The notes under the pieces are model-generated. The model saw only the letters and a program-made list of their open reading frames with translations. It searched no databases and had not been told where the DNA came from. Source: Spirosoma terrae (GTDB taxonomy: Bacteria; Bacteroidota; Bacteroidia; Cytophagales; Spirosomataceae). From it: DNA of 64,000 nt. A program made the translations under genes and the position numbers. Every line of letters begins with the position of its first letter. Position 1 is the stretch's first letter. This document shows positions 1 to 9,424 of this stretch, piece after piece. Location: assembly GCF_010435915.1 (NCBI RefSeq), contig NZ_JAAFZH010000004.1:372001-436000 (forward strand). The letters run 5' to 3'.

Positions 1-800
1 CCGAACGCCTGATCCGTATTACTGATTTACGTCGGCAGAATCAGCTCGCCCAGGGCATCGATGTTGATCGGCTGCAGCTCAGCAAAACATCGTCCCAAAC
101 ACAGATCGAGTCACTTCAATCGACGTATAATCAGCTGCTGAATGCCCTGAAATTCTTAACGGGCACGGCACAAACTGATTCGTTGTCGGTGCGTACAGCC
201 ATTGCAGAAACGGTTCCAGTCGCTCCAGGAGACGAATACACCATTAACCGGACGGATCTTCAGCTGGTTGAACAACAGCGGATTATCAACGACTTACAGC
301 TACGTAACGTAAAAGCTGGTTTTGTACCGAGCGTTTCAGCCTATGGAGTTGCTAACAGTTCCGTATATGCCATTGGTGGCAATGAGTCCTACATTAAAAA
401 CATTCCCGGCTATTGGGTTGGTCTTCAGCTAAACTGGAGCATTTTCGACGGATTGGCCCGTAAAGCTAAACTCAGCCAAAACCGGATCGACGATCAGAAA
501 CTGGACGTTCAGCTGCGTCAGGTTCGGGAATCGATTTCGATGGACGTAGCGAATTCGCGGAACAAATTCCTGGTAGAACAACAAAATCTGGCCACCACAA
601 AAAGCCAGGTCGAACTGGCCGAAAAAGTATACACCCAAACACAGCTTCAGTTCAAGGAAGGTACGGTCGATATTACTGAAGTTGTACAGGCCGAAAACTC
701 CCTCCGCGAAGCCCAAAATAATTATCTCACCACCCTTGTCAACTTACGGACTGCCGAACTGGACTGGAAAAAAGCCACCGGCAGCCTGATCAATCGATAA
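1..800 (+). CDS. TolC-family outer membrane efflux channel, C-terminal part
   Basis: This is the C-terminal part of an outer membrane efflux protein; the reading frame is open from base 3 and the start lies left of the window. TolC-family proteins form a trimeric channel that carries substrates from an inner membrane pump across the periplasm and outer membrane. The visible part has long amphipathic helices rich in Gln, Asn, Leu and Ala (for example LRQVRESISMDVANSRNKF) and the closing pattern GTVDITEVVQAENSLREAQ, typical of the second TolC repeat. It is followed by a membrane fusion protein and an RND pump in the same direction, so the three genes form one tripartite efflux operon. Confidence 0.9.
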   Translation, partial: ERLIRITDLRRQNQLAQGIDVDRLQLSKTSSQTQIESLQSTYNQLLNALKFLTGTAQTDSLSVRTAIAETVPVAPGDEYTINRTDLQLVEQQRIINDLQLRNVKAGFVPSVSAYGVANSSVYAIGGNESYIKNIPGYWVGLQLNWSIFDGLARKAKLSQNRIDDQKLDVQLRQVRESISMDVANSRNKFLVEQQNLATTKSQVELAEKVYTQTQLQFKEGTVDITEVVQAENSLREAQNNYLTTLVNLRTAELDWKKATGSLINR

Positions 801-871
801 ATCCAATCGTTGTTCGCTACTAACAACGTAGCACTCACACAACCAACCTCAATTCCATTCTGTCAAAAGTT

Positions 872-1921
872 ATGAAACGAATCGTCGTATTACTGGCTCT
901 GGTCGCCACACTGGGACTTACGGCCTGGACCCTCCTCACGAATAAAAAAGAAGTTGAGGCTAAAGTCTACAAACCAAATCCCGATCAGAAAGTCGGGGTT
1001 CGGACCGCCGTTGCGGAACTACGTAACATGTCGCAGGAGTCCTCTTTTCTGGGCTCATTTGCCCCCAACCGCGAAATCGAAGTTCGTCCAATGGCCAGCG
1101 GGCAGATCACTTCTCTCCCCATTGAAGAAGGCCAATATGTGGGTACTGGCAAATTGATTGCTAAAATCGATGACGAACAACTTCGCTATCAGGTTGAAGC
1201 AGCGCAGGTAACCCTGGAAGGCTATCAAAACGATCTGAAACGGTACGAGAACCTGGTAAAGGGCGATGCTACGCCTGCCGTTAATCTGGAACGTACACAA
1301 CTCAGCATTCGGTCAACTCAGGCTCAGATTAAGCAGCTCCAAAAGCAAATCGCCCAAACGACCGTATCAGCTCCTTTTTCGGGTATTGTAACGCAGAAGA
1401 TGGTGGAAAAAGGCTCCGTTGTATCGGCCGGTTCGCCCCTCGCGAAAGTGACAGACATTTCGTCGCTGAAACTCGTAGTCGATGTTCCTGAAAAGGCCAT
1501 TAACCACTTCCACATCGGTCAGAACATCAACGTGACCACCGAAGTGTATCCAAATACCCAATTTCCAGGTCGCGTTACGTTGATCGGTGCCGAAGGTAAT
1601 GCCGCCCATAATTACCCCGTCGAAATTACGGTACAGAACTCAGGTAAGAATCTGTTACGTGCCGGTATGTATGGCTCCATCGCCAATACAAACAATATGA
1701 AAGGCGAAACGCTGGCTATTCCTCGCCAGGCTATTGTTGGATCGCAAAAACAACCGCAGGTATACGTAGTGGAGAATGGTAAGGCCGTTTTGAAATCGGT
1801 AGCGATTGGTGCCACCACCAACGATTATTATGAGATTACGAAGGGTTTGAACGCGGGCGACCGGGTAGTTACGAGCGGACAGATCAACCTGCAGAATGGT
1901 ACAGCAGTAGTGGCCCAATAA
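872..1921 (+). CDS. RND efflux system periplasmic adaptor (membrane fusion protein)
   Basis: Membrane fusion protein of 349 residues linking the RND pump to the TolC-like channel. It begins with a basic N-terminus and one hydrophobic helix (residues 4-22) that serves as signal or anchor. It continues with a barrel-sandwich half (around GQITSLPIEEGQYVGTGKL), a coiled-coil hairpin (about 105-165), the returning lipoyl half (TVSAPFSGIVTQKMVEKGS) and a beta-barrel plus membrane-proximal domain. Length and domain order match the HlyD/AcrA family. It sits 71 bp after the TolC gene and 12 bp before the pump gene, so co-transcription is likely. The substrate cannot be told from sequence. Confidence 0.92.
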   Translation: MKRIVVLLALVATLGLTAWTLLTNKKEVEAKVYKPNPDQKVGVRTAVAELRNMSQESSFLGSFAPNREIEVRPMASGQITSLPIEEGQYVGTGKLIAKIDDEQLRYQVEAAQVTLEGYQNDLKRYENLVKGDATPAVNLERTQLSIRSTQAQIKQLQKQIAQTTVSAPFSGIVTQKMVEKGSVVSAGSPLAKVTDISSLKLVVDVPEKAINHFHIGQNINVTTEVYPNTQFPGRVTLIGAEGNAAHNYPVEITVQNSGKNLLRAGMYGSIANTNNMKGETLAIPRQAIVGSQKQPQVYVVENGKAVLKSVAIGATTNDYYEITKGLNAGDRVVTSGQINLQNGTAVVAQ

Positions 1922-1933
1922 CAATCTACGACT

Positions 1934-4900
1934 ATGAAATTTGTTGAATCACTCATAAAACGCCCTTCGGTCATTATCGTGCTCTTCGCGATTCTGACAA
2001 TTGGTGGTCTGTTTTCCTACAAAATGCTCAGTTACGAGCTGATGCCGGAATTTTCGGTACCCGTCGTAACAATCACAACGGTTTATCCGGGCGCAGCACC
2101 GTCGGAGGTAGAAACCGAAGTCAGTAAACGGATCGAAGATGCTATTTCGGGGCTGGATAACCTCGACGACGTCAAGGCGATGTCGATGGAAAACGCATCG
2201 GTCATCATTGTTCAGTTTAAACCCGGTACCGACATCGACGTAGCGTTGGAAGATGCCCAACGCCAAATTGATAAGATGGTCAGCGATTTGCCAGACGATG
2301 CCGAACAGCCCTCGCTATCCAAAATATCGCCAAGCGATCAGCCGATCATGCAGTTGCTCGCTACGTCGGATTTGCCGACCGAAGTCTTCTACGAACAGAT
2401 TGAAGACAAGTATTTACCGCAGCTTCAGCAGATTAAAGGTGTGGCCGACATTACGATGGTCGGTGGCGATAAGCGCGAAATCCGGGTTAACGTCAACGAC
2501 GACAAGCTGAATTACTACGGTTTATCGCTGCTTCAGGTCACGCAGGCCATTAATCAGGCTAACCTCGATTTCCCAACGGGGAAAGTTAAAAATACGAAAG
2601 AGAACATGACGCTACGTTTAGCCGGTAAGTTCAACTCCCTGGACGATATCCGGAATCTGGTGGTTGCCACTCCGCCCAACGGTAGCCCAATTCGGGTAGG
2701 CGACGTAGCAGCGGTAACAGACGGCCTGAGCGATCCAAGCAGCATTAGCCGGTACAACGGACGCGACGGTATCGGACTGTTCATCAAAAAACAGTCGGAT
2801 GCCAATGCAGTCGATATTAGTGAAGAAGTACAGACCAAACTGGCTCAGATTGAAAAGGAAAACGCGAAAGACAAAGTCAACTTTGCCATTGCCTACGACA
2901 GTAGCGTATTTACGCTGGCGTCGGTAGAAGCCGTAACGCATGATCTGGTTCTGGCCGTTATTCTGGTTGCCGCCGTTATGCTACTGTTCCTGCACAGCTT
3001 CCGGAATGCGTTCATTGTCATGATTTCGGTGCCTGCTTCGCTCGTCTCGGCCTTCCTGTTCATGTTCGTGATGGGCTATTCGCTCAACCTGATGACCTTG
3101 CTGGCGTTATCGCTGGTAATTGGTATTCTGGTCGATGACTCTATTGTGGTACTGGAAAACATTCAGCGACACCTCGAAATGGGTAAAAACCGCTGGCGTG
3201 CCACTATCGACGGCGTTAGTGAAATTGGCTTTGCGGCTGTTGCCATTACGTTGGTAATCGTGGTTGTATTCGTGCCCATTACGTTGGTAAATTCGGTTAT
3301 CGCCGATCTGCTACGTCAATTCTCGTTAACCGTGGCTTTCGCTACGTTGGTGAGTTTGCTGGTCAGCTTCACGCTGACGCCCTGGATGACGTCGATGCTG
3401 GCCAGACTCGAACACCTTAATCCAAAAAACCCATTCCAGGCGTTTCTGCTTTGGTTTGAAAAAGGTTTGACAGCGCTGACCAACGGGTATCACCGTAGCC
3501 TCGACTGGGTATTGAGCCATAAGCTGGCCTTTACCGGCATGCTGATTGCGTTATTTGTCTTCACCGGTTGGGTGATGAGCCTGGGTATCATCGGATCGGA
3601 ATTCGTTGCGCAGGGCGATCAGGGCAAGTTTTTACTGACGCTAAAGCTGGACAAAAGCGCATCGCTGCAACAAAACAACCTGACTTCCAGAGCTATTGAG
3701 AACTACCTTCGCAAAAAGCCTGAAGTACAAAGCATTTTCGCTAACGTGGGCGGGGCAAGTACGGGTATGCAAAGTACTGGTCAGGGCGAAACCAACCGGA
3801 CAGAGCTAACAGTCCAGCTGGCCGACGCGTCAGAACGGCCTAATCACGTACCAACGGAGGAATACATGATTGATGTTCGGCAAGAACTGGCCGAACACTT
3901 CCCGGCTGTTGAGTTCAAATCGTCTATTATCGGGATGGTGAATACGGGAGCGGCTCCCATCGAAATATTCCTGAGTGGTAACGATGTAAACCAGATTATG
4001 GATGCCGCCCACGAACTGGCAAACCGTATCCGCAAAACACCCGGTGCCAACGACGTCAACGTATCGGTCGAATCGGGAAATCCTGAAGTGAAAGTAGAAA
4101 TCGACCGCGAGAAAATGGCCAAACTGGGTCTGAACATTCAAACGGTGGGCGGTACGTTGCAAAACGCGTTTGCCGGTAACGACGACTCTAAATTCCGGGA
4201 TGGTGGTGAAGAGTACGACATTCGCGTGATGCTGGATGCGTTTGACCGCAAAGACCCGGACGATGTTAAAAACATCAACTTCTTCAGTCCAACGGCTAAC
4301 CGTTCAGTCCGTCTGGCCGAATTTGCGAACGTATCGCTGAGCAATGGACCATCGTTGCTCGAACGTAAAAACCGACGTTCATCGGTTACCGTTACAGCTA
4401 ATACGTTAGGAACTGGCTCCGGTACGTTGATTGCGGTTATTCAGGCCGATCTGGCGAAGAATCCATTACCAGCGGGCGTAACGGTCAGTTGGGGTGGCGA
4501 TGCCAAAAACCAGAGCGAAGGATTTGGCTCGCTGGGTATTGCCATGCTGGCCGGTCTGATGCTGGTATACTTCATCATGGTATTGCTCTACGACAGCTTT
4601 GTGTATCCATTTGTGGTGTTGTTCTCCGTACCGGTAGCGGTGATTGGGGCCTTACTGGCACTGGCATTGACCTCGTCGAACATCGGTATTTTTGCCATGC
4701 TGGGTATGCTGATGCTGATCGGCCTGGTGGTGAAAAACGCCATTCTGATTGTTGACTTTGCCAATCAGCAGAAAGCGCAGGGCGTTCCCTACCGCAAAGC
4801 GATTCTCCACGCTGGTGAAGAACGTCTCCGCCCAATTCTGATGACGACCATTGCGATGGTGATCGGTATGATTCCGATTGCAACGGCCAGCGGTGCGGGT

Positions 4901-5077
4901 GCTGAATGGAAAAACTCGCTGGCCTGGGTACTGATTGGCGGGCTAACCAGTTCCATGGTCCTGACCATCTTCCTGGTTCCTGTCGTGTACTACGTTGTCG
5001 ACCGTATTCAGGAGATATACCGTAACCGTTTCAGTAAGAAAAAAGAAGCCGAACTGCTCGTCGAAGAAGCTGTTTAG
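1934..5077 (+). CDS. RND family efflux pump (AcrB/HAE1 type)
   Basis: Inner membrane proton-driven export pump of 1047 residues, a normal length for the AcrB family. It shows the duplicated RND layout: a first transmembrane helix near residues 10-30, a large periplasmic loop, a block of six helices, then a second loop and helix block. The fourth helix carries the conserved acidic pair D401-D402 within LVDDSIVVLENIQRH, which relays protons in this family. The Asp pair and the C-terminal motif GLVVKNAILIVDFAN point to an HAE1-like pump for organic compounds rather than a metal pump, but the substrate is an inference. It ends the operon and is followed by a long inverted repeat. Confidence 0.94.
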   Translation: MKFVESLIKRPSVIIVLFAILTIGGLFSYKMLSYELMPEFSVPVVTITTVYPGAAPSEVETEVSKRIEDAISGLDNLDDVKAMSMENASVIIVQFKPGTDIDVALEDAQRQIDKMVSDLPDDAEQPSLSKISPSDQPIMQLLATSDLPTEVFYEQIEDKYLPQLQQIKGVADITMVGGDKREIRVNVNDDKLNYYGLSLLQVTQAINQANLDFPTGKVKNTKENMTLRLAGKFNSLDDIRNLVVATPPNGSPIRVGDVAAVTDGLSDPSSISRYNGRDGIGLFIKKQSDANAVDISEEVQTKLAQIEKENAKDKVNFAIAYDSSVFTLASVEAVTHDLVLAVILVAAVMLLFLHSFRNAFIVMISVPASLVSAFLFMFVMGYSLNLMTLLALSLVIGILVDDSIVVLENIQRHLEMGKNRWRATIDGVSEIGFAAVAITLVIVVVFVPITLVNSVIADLLRQFSLTVAFATLVSLLVSFTLTPWMTSMLARLEHLNPKNPFQAFLLWFEKGLTALTNGYHRSLDWVLSHKLAFTGMLIALFVFTGWVMSLGIIGSEFVAQGDQGKFLLTLKLDKSASLQQNNLTSRAIENYLRKKPEVQSIFANVGGASTGMQSTGQGETNRTELTVQLADASERPNHVPTEEYMIDVRQELAEHFPAVEFKSSIIGMVNTGAAPIEIFLSGNDVNQIMDAAHELANRIRKTPGANDVNVSVESGNPEVKVEIDREKMAKLGLNIQTVGGTLQNAFAGNDDSKFRDGGEEYDIRVMLDAFDRKDPDDVKNINFFSPTANRSVRLAEFANVSLSNGPSLLERKNRRSSVTVTANTLGTGSGTLIAVIQADLAKNPLPAGVTVSWGGDAKNQSEGFGSLGIAMLAGLMLVYFIMVLLYDSFVYPFVVLFSVPVAVIGALLALALTSSNIGIFAMLGMLMLIGLVVKNAILIVDFANQQKAQGVPYRKAILHAGEERLRPILMTTIAMVIGMIPIATASGAGAEWKNSLAWVLIGGLTSSMVLTIFLVPVVYYVVDRIQEIYRNRFSKKKEAELLVEEAV

Positions 5078-5082
5078 TTTCG

Positions 5083-5154
5083 GGTTCATTGTTTGTGGCT
5101 TATAGTTTATGGTTCGTCCTATACCGATAAACCATGAACCACAAACAATGAACC
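5083..5154. repeat. Inverted repeat downstream of efflux operon
   Basis: A perfect 16-bp inverted repeat (GGTTCATTGTTTGTGG at 5083-5098 and its complement at 5139-5154) encloses further complementary blocks of the TTTATGGTT type. The surrounding sequence to about 5195 is made of variants of the unit AACCATAAAC. It lies just after the RND pump stop codon and probably forms a transcript-end hairpin. Similar repeats occur near 18345-18437 and 33722-33823. Confidence 0.6.
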
Positions 5155-5205
5155 ACAAACCTGAAACGATAAACCAGAAACCTAAAACCACCAACTACGT
5201 ACCCG

Positions 5206-5454
5206 ATGACACATACCCGCATTACTGATCAGTTGAGTGATATTCTGACAAACCTGGGGATTCGGTCAACAGCCCTTACGGATGAGGCTCATTTTATTCG
5301 CGATCTGGGATTCGATTCTCTGGACGTTACCGATTTACTACTTCAGGTTGAAACTCAGTTTGGTATACGAATTCCGGATGAAGACTGGTCCAAACTTCAG
5401 ACCTTCGGGCAGCTCAAACACTATCTCTCCAGTGAGATGGTATTTGAATCCTAA
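5206..5454 (+). CDS. Acyl carrier protein
   Basis: Small acidic four-helix carrier of 82 residues. The phosphopantetheine attachment motif is visible as GFDSLD with the modified Ser at position 38, followed by the typical second helix VTDLLLQVETQFGIRIPDED. Acyl carrier proteins hold growing acyl chains as thioesters in fatty acid or polyketide synthesis. It is not next to fab genes, so it may be a second, specialised carrier rather than the housekeeping AcpP. It stands alone between the efflux operon and a cyclase gene, with a hairpin downstream. Confidence 0.85.
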   Translation: MTHTRITDQLSDILTNLGIRSTALTDEAHFIRDLGFDSLDVTDLLLQVETQFGIRIPDEDWSKLQTFGQLKHYLSSEMVFES

Positions 5455-5500
5455 TAATCAACTGGCTCACGAGCATACAGTATTCCAGACAGACGATACA

Positions 5501-5539
5501 CACCTACAAAGGGTCTTGATTTACTACCTTTTGTAGGTG
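5501..5539 (+). terminator. Hairpin after acyl carrier protein gene
   Basis: A stem formed by CACCTACAAAGG (5501-5512) and CCTTTTGTAGGTG (5527-5539), with one bulged T. It lies 46 bp downstream of the acyl carrier protein stop. No long T tract follows, so termination is plausible but not certain. Confidence 0.45.
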
Positions 5540-5605
5540 ATACGTATCTGATTCCTCATTTAATCCAGAACGCCCAACTCCAGGACGTATGTAAAAACGT
5601 TTATC

Positions 5606-6931
5606 ATGTTTACGCTCCGACATTCCCAGCCGTCCCTCACCTATTTTCAGCAGGAGTTTGAGAAGGAAAGCACTCGGCGCGAACGACAGCGAGCGATTGT
5701 ACTTGCTATTTTATTTACAGCGGGCTTTTTCCTATACGCCGTTACCGTTCCTTTTTTAGGACTGCCCACAACCGATACGTCGGGCATCCAATACGTATCC
5801 GAGCAGATTGCTACGTACATGGGGGGTATGCTGATCTATGAGCTTCTTATCTGGCGAGTACTCGGCTTTTTGAACAAACGCTTTGCCGGATCGGCAGTGG
5901 CATACTTTGCCAAGTTTGGCAATGCCGCCGTCGAACTATCAGCCCTGACAGCCGCATTATACATGGTCAGCCAATCCATTTCGCACCCGATCATGATTCT
6001 GCTGTCGCCATTAGCCTACCTCTACTTTATTTTTATTATCCTGTCTACCCTACGATTAAGTGCTACGTTATCATTGTGGACGGGCATTCTGGCGGGGCTT
6101 GAATTTTATGGTTTGAGCTATTATCTGCTCGAACCGCTATCCATCCCCACTACCGAATTCAGTTTTTATCTGACCCAAACGTTTCCTTACGTTCAGAAAG
6201 CCATTATCATGCTACTGACCGGTGGAGCTGCCGCCTACGTAGCGCGTCAAATTCGGCAAACCGTACAATTATCCATCGAACGCATGGAAACCGGCGAACA
6301 AATCCGGACACTTTTCGGTCAGCAGGTATCGCCCGAAGTGGTTGAAGCCATTCTCGATCAGAAAGGAATTCTTCAGGCGAGCCATCGAAAGGTAGCCATA
6401 CTCTTTCTGGATATTCGGAATTTCACTCAATTCGCGGATACGCATTCTCCCGACGAAGTGATCGCTTACCAGAGTGCTTTTTTCGATATCGTAGCCACGG
6501 TTATCCGCCAGCACGGCGGTATTGTCAACCAGTTTCTGGGCGATGGCTGCATGGCTACGTTTGGTGCTCCGCTCGAACTGGAAAACCCTTCCGAAAGCGC
6601 CGTAGAAGCGGGTTTAGCCATCCTGGATGCCGTAGCAGAAGCGAATGACATGGGAGCTATTTTTACTACGTCGGTGGGCATTGGTATTCAGACTGGCGAC
6701 GCTGTTGTTGGTAATATAGGAACGGCCAATCGGCAACAATACAACATTACCGGTACGGCGGTTATTCAGGCATCGCGGATCGAGCAGCTCAACAAAGAAT
6801 ATAATTCACAGATTCTGGTTAGTCAGGAAGTTATGGATGAGTTATCGGCAGTACCAGCCACTACACGCCGGGTTGGCGCAACGCACCTCAAAGGCATGAG
6901 CAAAGACGTAACACTCTGGCAATTAGCTTAA
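5606..6931 (+). CDS. Membrane-bound class III adenylate/guanylate cyclase
   Basis: Protein of 441 residues with about five to six hydrophobic helices in its first 215 residues, a short linker helix, then a C-terminal class III nucleotidyl cyclase domain. The two metal-binding aspartates are seen as D269 in FLDIRNFTQF and D313 in NQFLGDGCMATFG. The end VGATHLKGMSKDVTLWQL is typical of this group. Such enzymes make cAMP or cGMP from the nucleoside triphosphate; base specificity cannot be fixed by eye. The membrane part probably senses a signal, but no named sensor domain is recognised. It is monocistronic. Confidence 0.9.
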   Translation: MFTLRHSQPSLTYFQQEFEKESTRRERQRAIVLAILFTAGFFLYAVTVPFLGLPTTDTSGIQYVSEQIATYMGGMLIYELLIWRVLGFLNKRFAGSAVAYFAKFGNAAVELSALTAALYMVSQSISHPIMILLSPLAYLYFIFIILSTLRLSATLSLWTGILAGLEFYGLSYYLLEPLSIPTTEFSFYLTQTFPYVQKAIIMLLTGGAAAYVARQIRQTVQLSIERMETGEQIRTLFGQQVSPEVVEAILDQKGILQASHRKVAILFLDIRNFTQFADTHSPDEVIAYQSAFFDIVATVIRQHGGIVNQFLGDGCMATFGAPLELENPSESAVEAGLAILDAVAEANDMGAIFTTSVGIGIQTGDAVVGNIGTANRQQYNITGTAVIQASRIEQLNKEYNSQILVSQEVMDELSAVPATTRRVGATHLKGMSKDVTLWQLA

Positions 6932-6999
6932 TTACAGAAACCCACTCTAGTCAACCAACGCACCAAGATCAAGAGTAAACCTAGTTAATGACTCGTGCA

Positions 7000-7131
7000 T
7001 TAGTCTGTAATGAATGCAATTTCCTTTTTGTTGAAGAAGGCCTGTACTAGCTTTGGATTGCTTTCCAGGCAGTTGATTTGGTCAAGAACCGCCACGGTTA
7101 GGTCTTCATACTTGGTACTTTGAACTACGCT
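7000..7131 (-). pseudogene. Short C-terminal gene remnant
   Basis: On the minus strand a coding-like stretch ending at TAA (7000-7002) reads KYEDLTVAVLDQINCLESNP and continues KLVQAFFNKKEIAFITD. Upstream it hits a stop in all frames within a few codons, so it is a broken tail of a longer gene. The composition looks protein-coding. I cannot name the family; a transposase or other mobile-element protein is possible. It lies beside a degraded tRNA-like sequence, which supports a decayed integration scar. Confidence 0.3.
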
Positions 7132-7176
7132 TCAACCGCACTCTAATGACTCCAGACCAACTCTATCGGGTCCAAT

Positions 7177-7249
7177 GGCTCTGTAGCTCAATTGAAAGAG
7201 CATCGGTATACGGAACCGAAAGTTGCAGGTTTGAGTCCTGCCAGAATCA
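7177..7249 (+). tRNA. tRNA-Arg(ACG)-like sequence, degenerate
   Basis: A 73-nt cloverleaf can be drawn: acceptor 7177-7183 with 7242-7248, D stem GCTC/GAGC, anticodon stem TCGGT/ACCGA around loop ATACGGA (anticodon ACG), and T stem GCAGG/CCTGC. It departs from a normal tRNA in several ways. The D loop AATTGAAA lacks the GG pair. The T loop TTTGAGT has T where C56 is expected. The acceptor has a C-A mismatch and a G-T pair. Loss of both G19 and C56 would remove the elbow contact. It is therefore likely a pseudo-tRNA or tRNA-derived scar; an intact tRNA-Arg(ACG) lies at 42991. Confidence 0.5.
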
Positions 7250-7357
7250 CTAACTATTATGGCTTGGTACAACGGTTATTACACTTGATTTTAGTTCAAG
7301 GCAGATGAATTTTTTGCTGGCTTTTTTCTTACCTATATGTTGTTTGATCAGGCACAA

Positions 7358-8866
7358 CTAATCTGCCTGAACTCTTACTACTCGCCCTTTTTTATCATAA
7401 AAAACCCGTTCATTATCAGTATACTTCGTCAATATTCCCTCAGAAAAATTTTCACCACTATCAAATCGATAATCAATCATGACTTTTCCAGCCTTATTGA
7501 TATAGCCGTATTTCCCGTTTAATTGAACACAGGCTAGACCTTCTTTAAAGTCACTGTAAACCTTTTCAAACTGAAATGGTGTCACTGGTTTTCCTTCTCT
7601 ATTTAATAAGGCCCATTTCCCATTTTTTTTACCAAAAGGAGCTCCCTGATTAAAACCATATACAACGTCATACTCAAAAGGAATTAATACTTTACCTGTT
7701 TTATCGATATACCCATATTTTCCATTAAGCATTGCTCTACTTGCATCATCAGAATAAAAGTTATCTAGCTGTTCGTAAAGCGGTTCGATTAAGTAATTAC
7801 CTTCTCTGTCAATGATACCTTTTTTTTTATTTACTTCAACTACCGTATAACCTTGTTCAGAAAAATTACTGGCATAATCATACTGAAATGGAATGACTGT
7901 TTCTCCCTTTTTATTTATAAAACCATATTTTCCATTTTTTTGAACACAAGAAAAGTTTTGATAAAACGATGGCAAGAAAGTATAGCCATTTTTTTCATAC
8001 AAATCATATTCATTAGGTATTACCAATTCCCCTTTCGGATTGATAAATCCTACTTTTCCATCCAGAGCTAATGGAGCTAAACCTTCACTGAAATCTTCTG
8101 ATTTTGTTCCTTTAACCATTAATTCAGGCTTTAGCCTTGTATTCATAAATACAACAGTGCTCCCAAATGGACCAAAGTAAGATAAACCATTTTCAAAGAA
8201 GAAGGGGACGGATGCCTCCGGCTTTATAATTTCATCACCTTTTATATTTAAGTATCCATATAGTTCGTTTTTTCTTACCATGTAAAGGGTATCATGCTGG
8301 TATATTCTATCATACTCTAACGTTTTTAAGGTTTCCCCATTACCATTAATAAATAGCCATTTACCATCCTTTTTAACGATAAGTCCTTCTTTTTGATAAT
8401 CAAATGCTTCATCAAATTGACATGGGACGAGTAGTATTCCTGATTTGTCAATGTAGCCATATTTTCCATCCCGGCATACCAAGGCCCTATCATTAACGAA
8501 CTTGCCAATATAATCATACTTAGCAGGTATGATGGTTACTCCATCGGGGTCTTTAACCCCAGCAAGGGCTGTATTTACATCATAAAAGACAACAGGTTCA
8601 TTGGTTTTGTCTCGTAAATCAGATTCTTCGATGTTCGAATGGAAGTTTTTCTTAATGTAGTTAGATGTCCCCAGATAGGCCAGGGTTATAAGTCCAATTG
8701 CCAGTAACGTAAAGAGAGGTGATAGAATAAAAAGAAGAACCTTCCAGCCTTTCTTAATACTTTGATTTTTCCAGAGAATTAGGAGATTAACAGGAAATGA
8801 AACTAGACTGCCAATACTTACTAGCCATACCTTGTTATACCATTTTTTTGGTGTGGGGGACTCCAT
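7358..8866 (-). CDS. WG-repeat protein with N-terminal membrane segments
   Basis: Protein of 502 residues. The first about 75 residues hold two hydrophobic helices (around VSIGSLVSFPVNLLILW and LLFILSPLFTLLAIGLITLAYL). The rest is made of some ten WG repeats of the form DGKYGYIDKSG-[IV]-P-x-[QE]-[FY]D, about 45-60 residues apart. WG repeats build beta-propeller-like folds whose partners are mostly unknown. The gene is clearly more AT-rich than its neighbours (runs such as ccttttttttta), so it was probably acquired. It is alone, with no operon partner. The role is unknown; an extracytoplasmic binding protein is the most likely guess. Confidence 0.8.
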   Translation of the reverse strand: MESPTPKKWYNKVWLVSIGSLVSFPVNLLILWKNQSIKKGWKVLLFILSPLFTLLAIGLITLAYLGTSNYIKKNFHSNIEESDLRDKTNEPVVFYDVNTALAGVKDPDGVTIIPAKYDYIGKFVNDRALVCRDGKYGYIDKSGILLVPCQFDEAFDYQKEGLIVKKDGKWLFINGNGETLKTLEYDRIYQHDTLYMVRKNELYGYLNIKGDEIIKPEASVPFFFENGLSYFGPFGSTVVFMNTRLKPELMVKGTKSEDFSEGLAPLALDGKVGFINPKGELVIPNEYDLYEKNGYTFLPSFYQNFSCVQKNGKYGFINKKGETVIPFQYDYASNFSEQGYTVVEVNKKKGIIDREGNYLIEPLYEQLDNFYSDDASRAMLNGKYGYIDKTGKVLIPFEYDVVYGFNQGAPFGKKNGKWALLNREGKPVTPFQFEKVYSDFKEGLACVQLNGKYGYINKAGKVMIDYRFDSGENFSEGILTKYTDNERVFYDKKGRVVRVQAD

Positions 8867-9000
8867 ACTAGGATAAAAAGTTAGAAAATCACTAATTGGG
8901 GCAATATAAAGTATTAACCTTTCTGAAAGTATCAGTGAAACACTGAGTTACGAAATTAGAATACGACCTATGTGCGCCGACTAATTTATTCCCCTGTAAA

Positions 9001-9008
9001 TAACTTTG
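9001..9008 (+). promoter_or_regulatory. Bacteroidota -7 box (TAACTTTG)
   Basis: TAACTTTG matches the Bacteroidota -7 consensus TAnnTTTG and lies 70 bp upstream of the small gene at 9079. No clear -33 TTG is seen about 20 bp further upstream, so the call is tentative. Confidence 0.4.
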
Positions 9009-9078
9009 CCTCATCGCTTATCTTCATTATTCGTTACATTTAACGAACGATTTTCCTTCACCACAACCCAATTTGTTT

Positions 9079-9399
9079 ATGGAAGCCAACGAGCACGAAT
9101 TCGAAGAGAAATGGAAGCGAATAGAAGAATCCAGTAGAGAGCTTTCGGGCGCTATCGGGGCCGTGGCCGGAACCCTGGTTGGTATTTCAGTACTTGGTCT
9201 GAGTGCGCCTGTCATGTATCTCTCGAAGCGGGCAGCGGGCAAGGATGCTACGGAAGCCATAAAAGAAACCGGCGACAAGGTGTTGGAAAAGACAAAATGG
9301 ATGGGTGAATTCGGTCGATTTGCTGGAAAGAAATTTGCCCCTAAAATTCTGGGAACCGTATTATTTGGCGTATCAGGCCTAATAGCCAGCAACGAATAA
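9079..9399 (+). CDS. Small membrane protein, unknown
   Basis: Unrecognised protein of 106 residues. It begins with a charged helix (EANEHEFEEKWKRIEESSREL), then a glycine-rich hydrophobic segment (GAIGAVAGTLVGISVLGLSAPVMYL), a charged middle, and a second hydrophobic stretch near the C-terminus (ILGTVLFGVSGLIAS). This suggests a two-helix membrane protein with cytoplasmic or periplasmic ends. The ATG at 9079 is preferred to a TTG two codons earlier. A promoter-like -7 box lies upstream. It is monocistronic, between convergent and divergent neighbours. Function unknown. Confidence 0.6.
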   Translation: MEANEHEFEEKWKRIEESSRELSGAIGAVAGTLVGISVLGLSAPVMYLSKRAAGKDATEAIKETGDKVLEKTKWMGEFGRFAGKKFAPKILGTVLFGVSGLIASNE

Positions 9400-9424
9400 T
9401 CTCGCTGCTTCCAACGCAGCGTTT

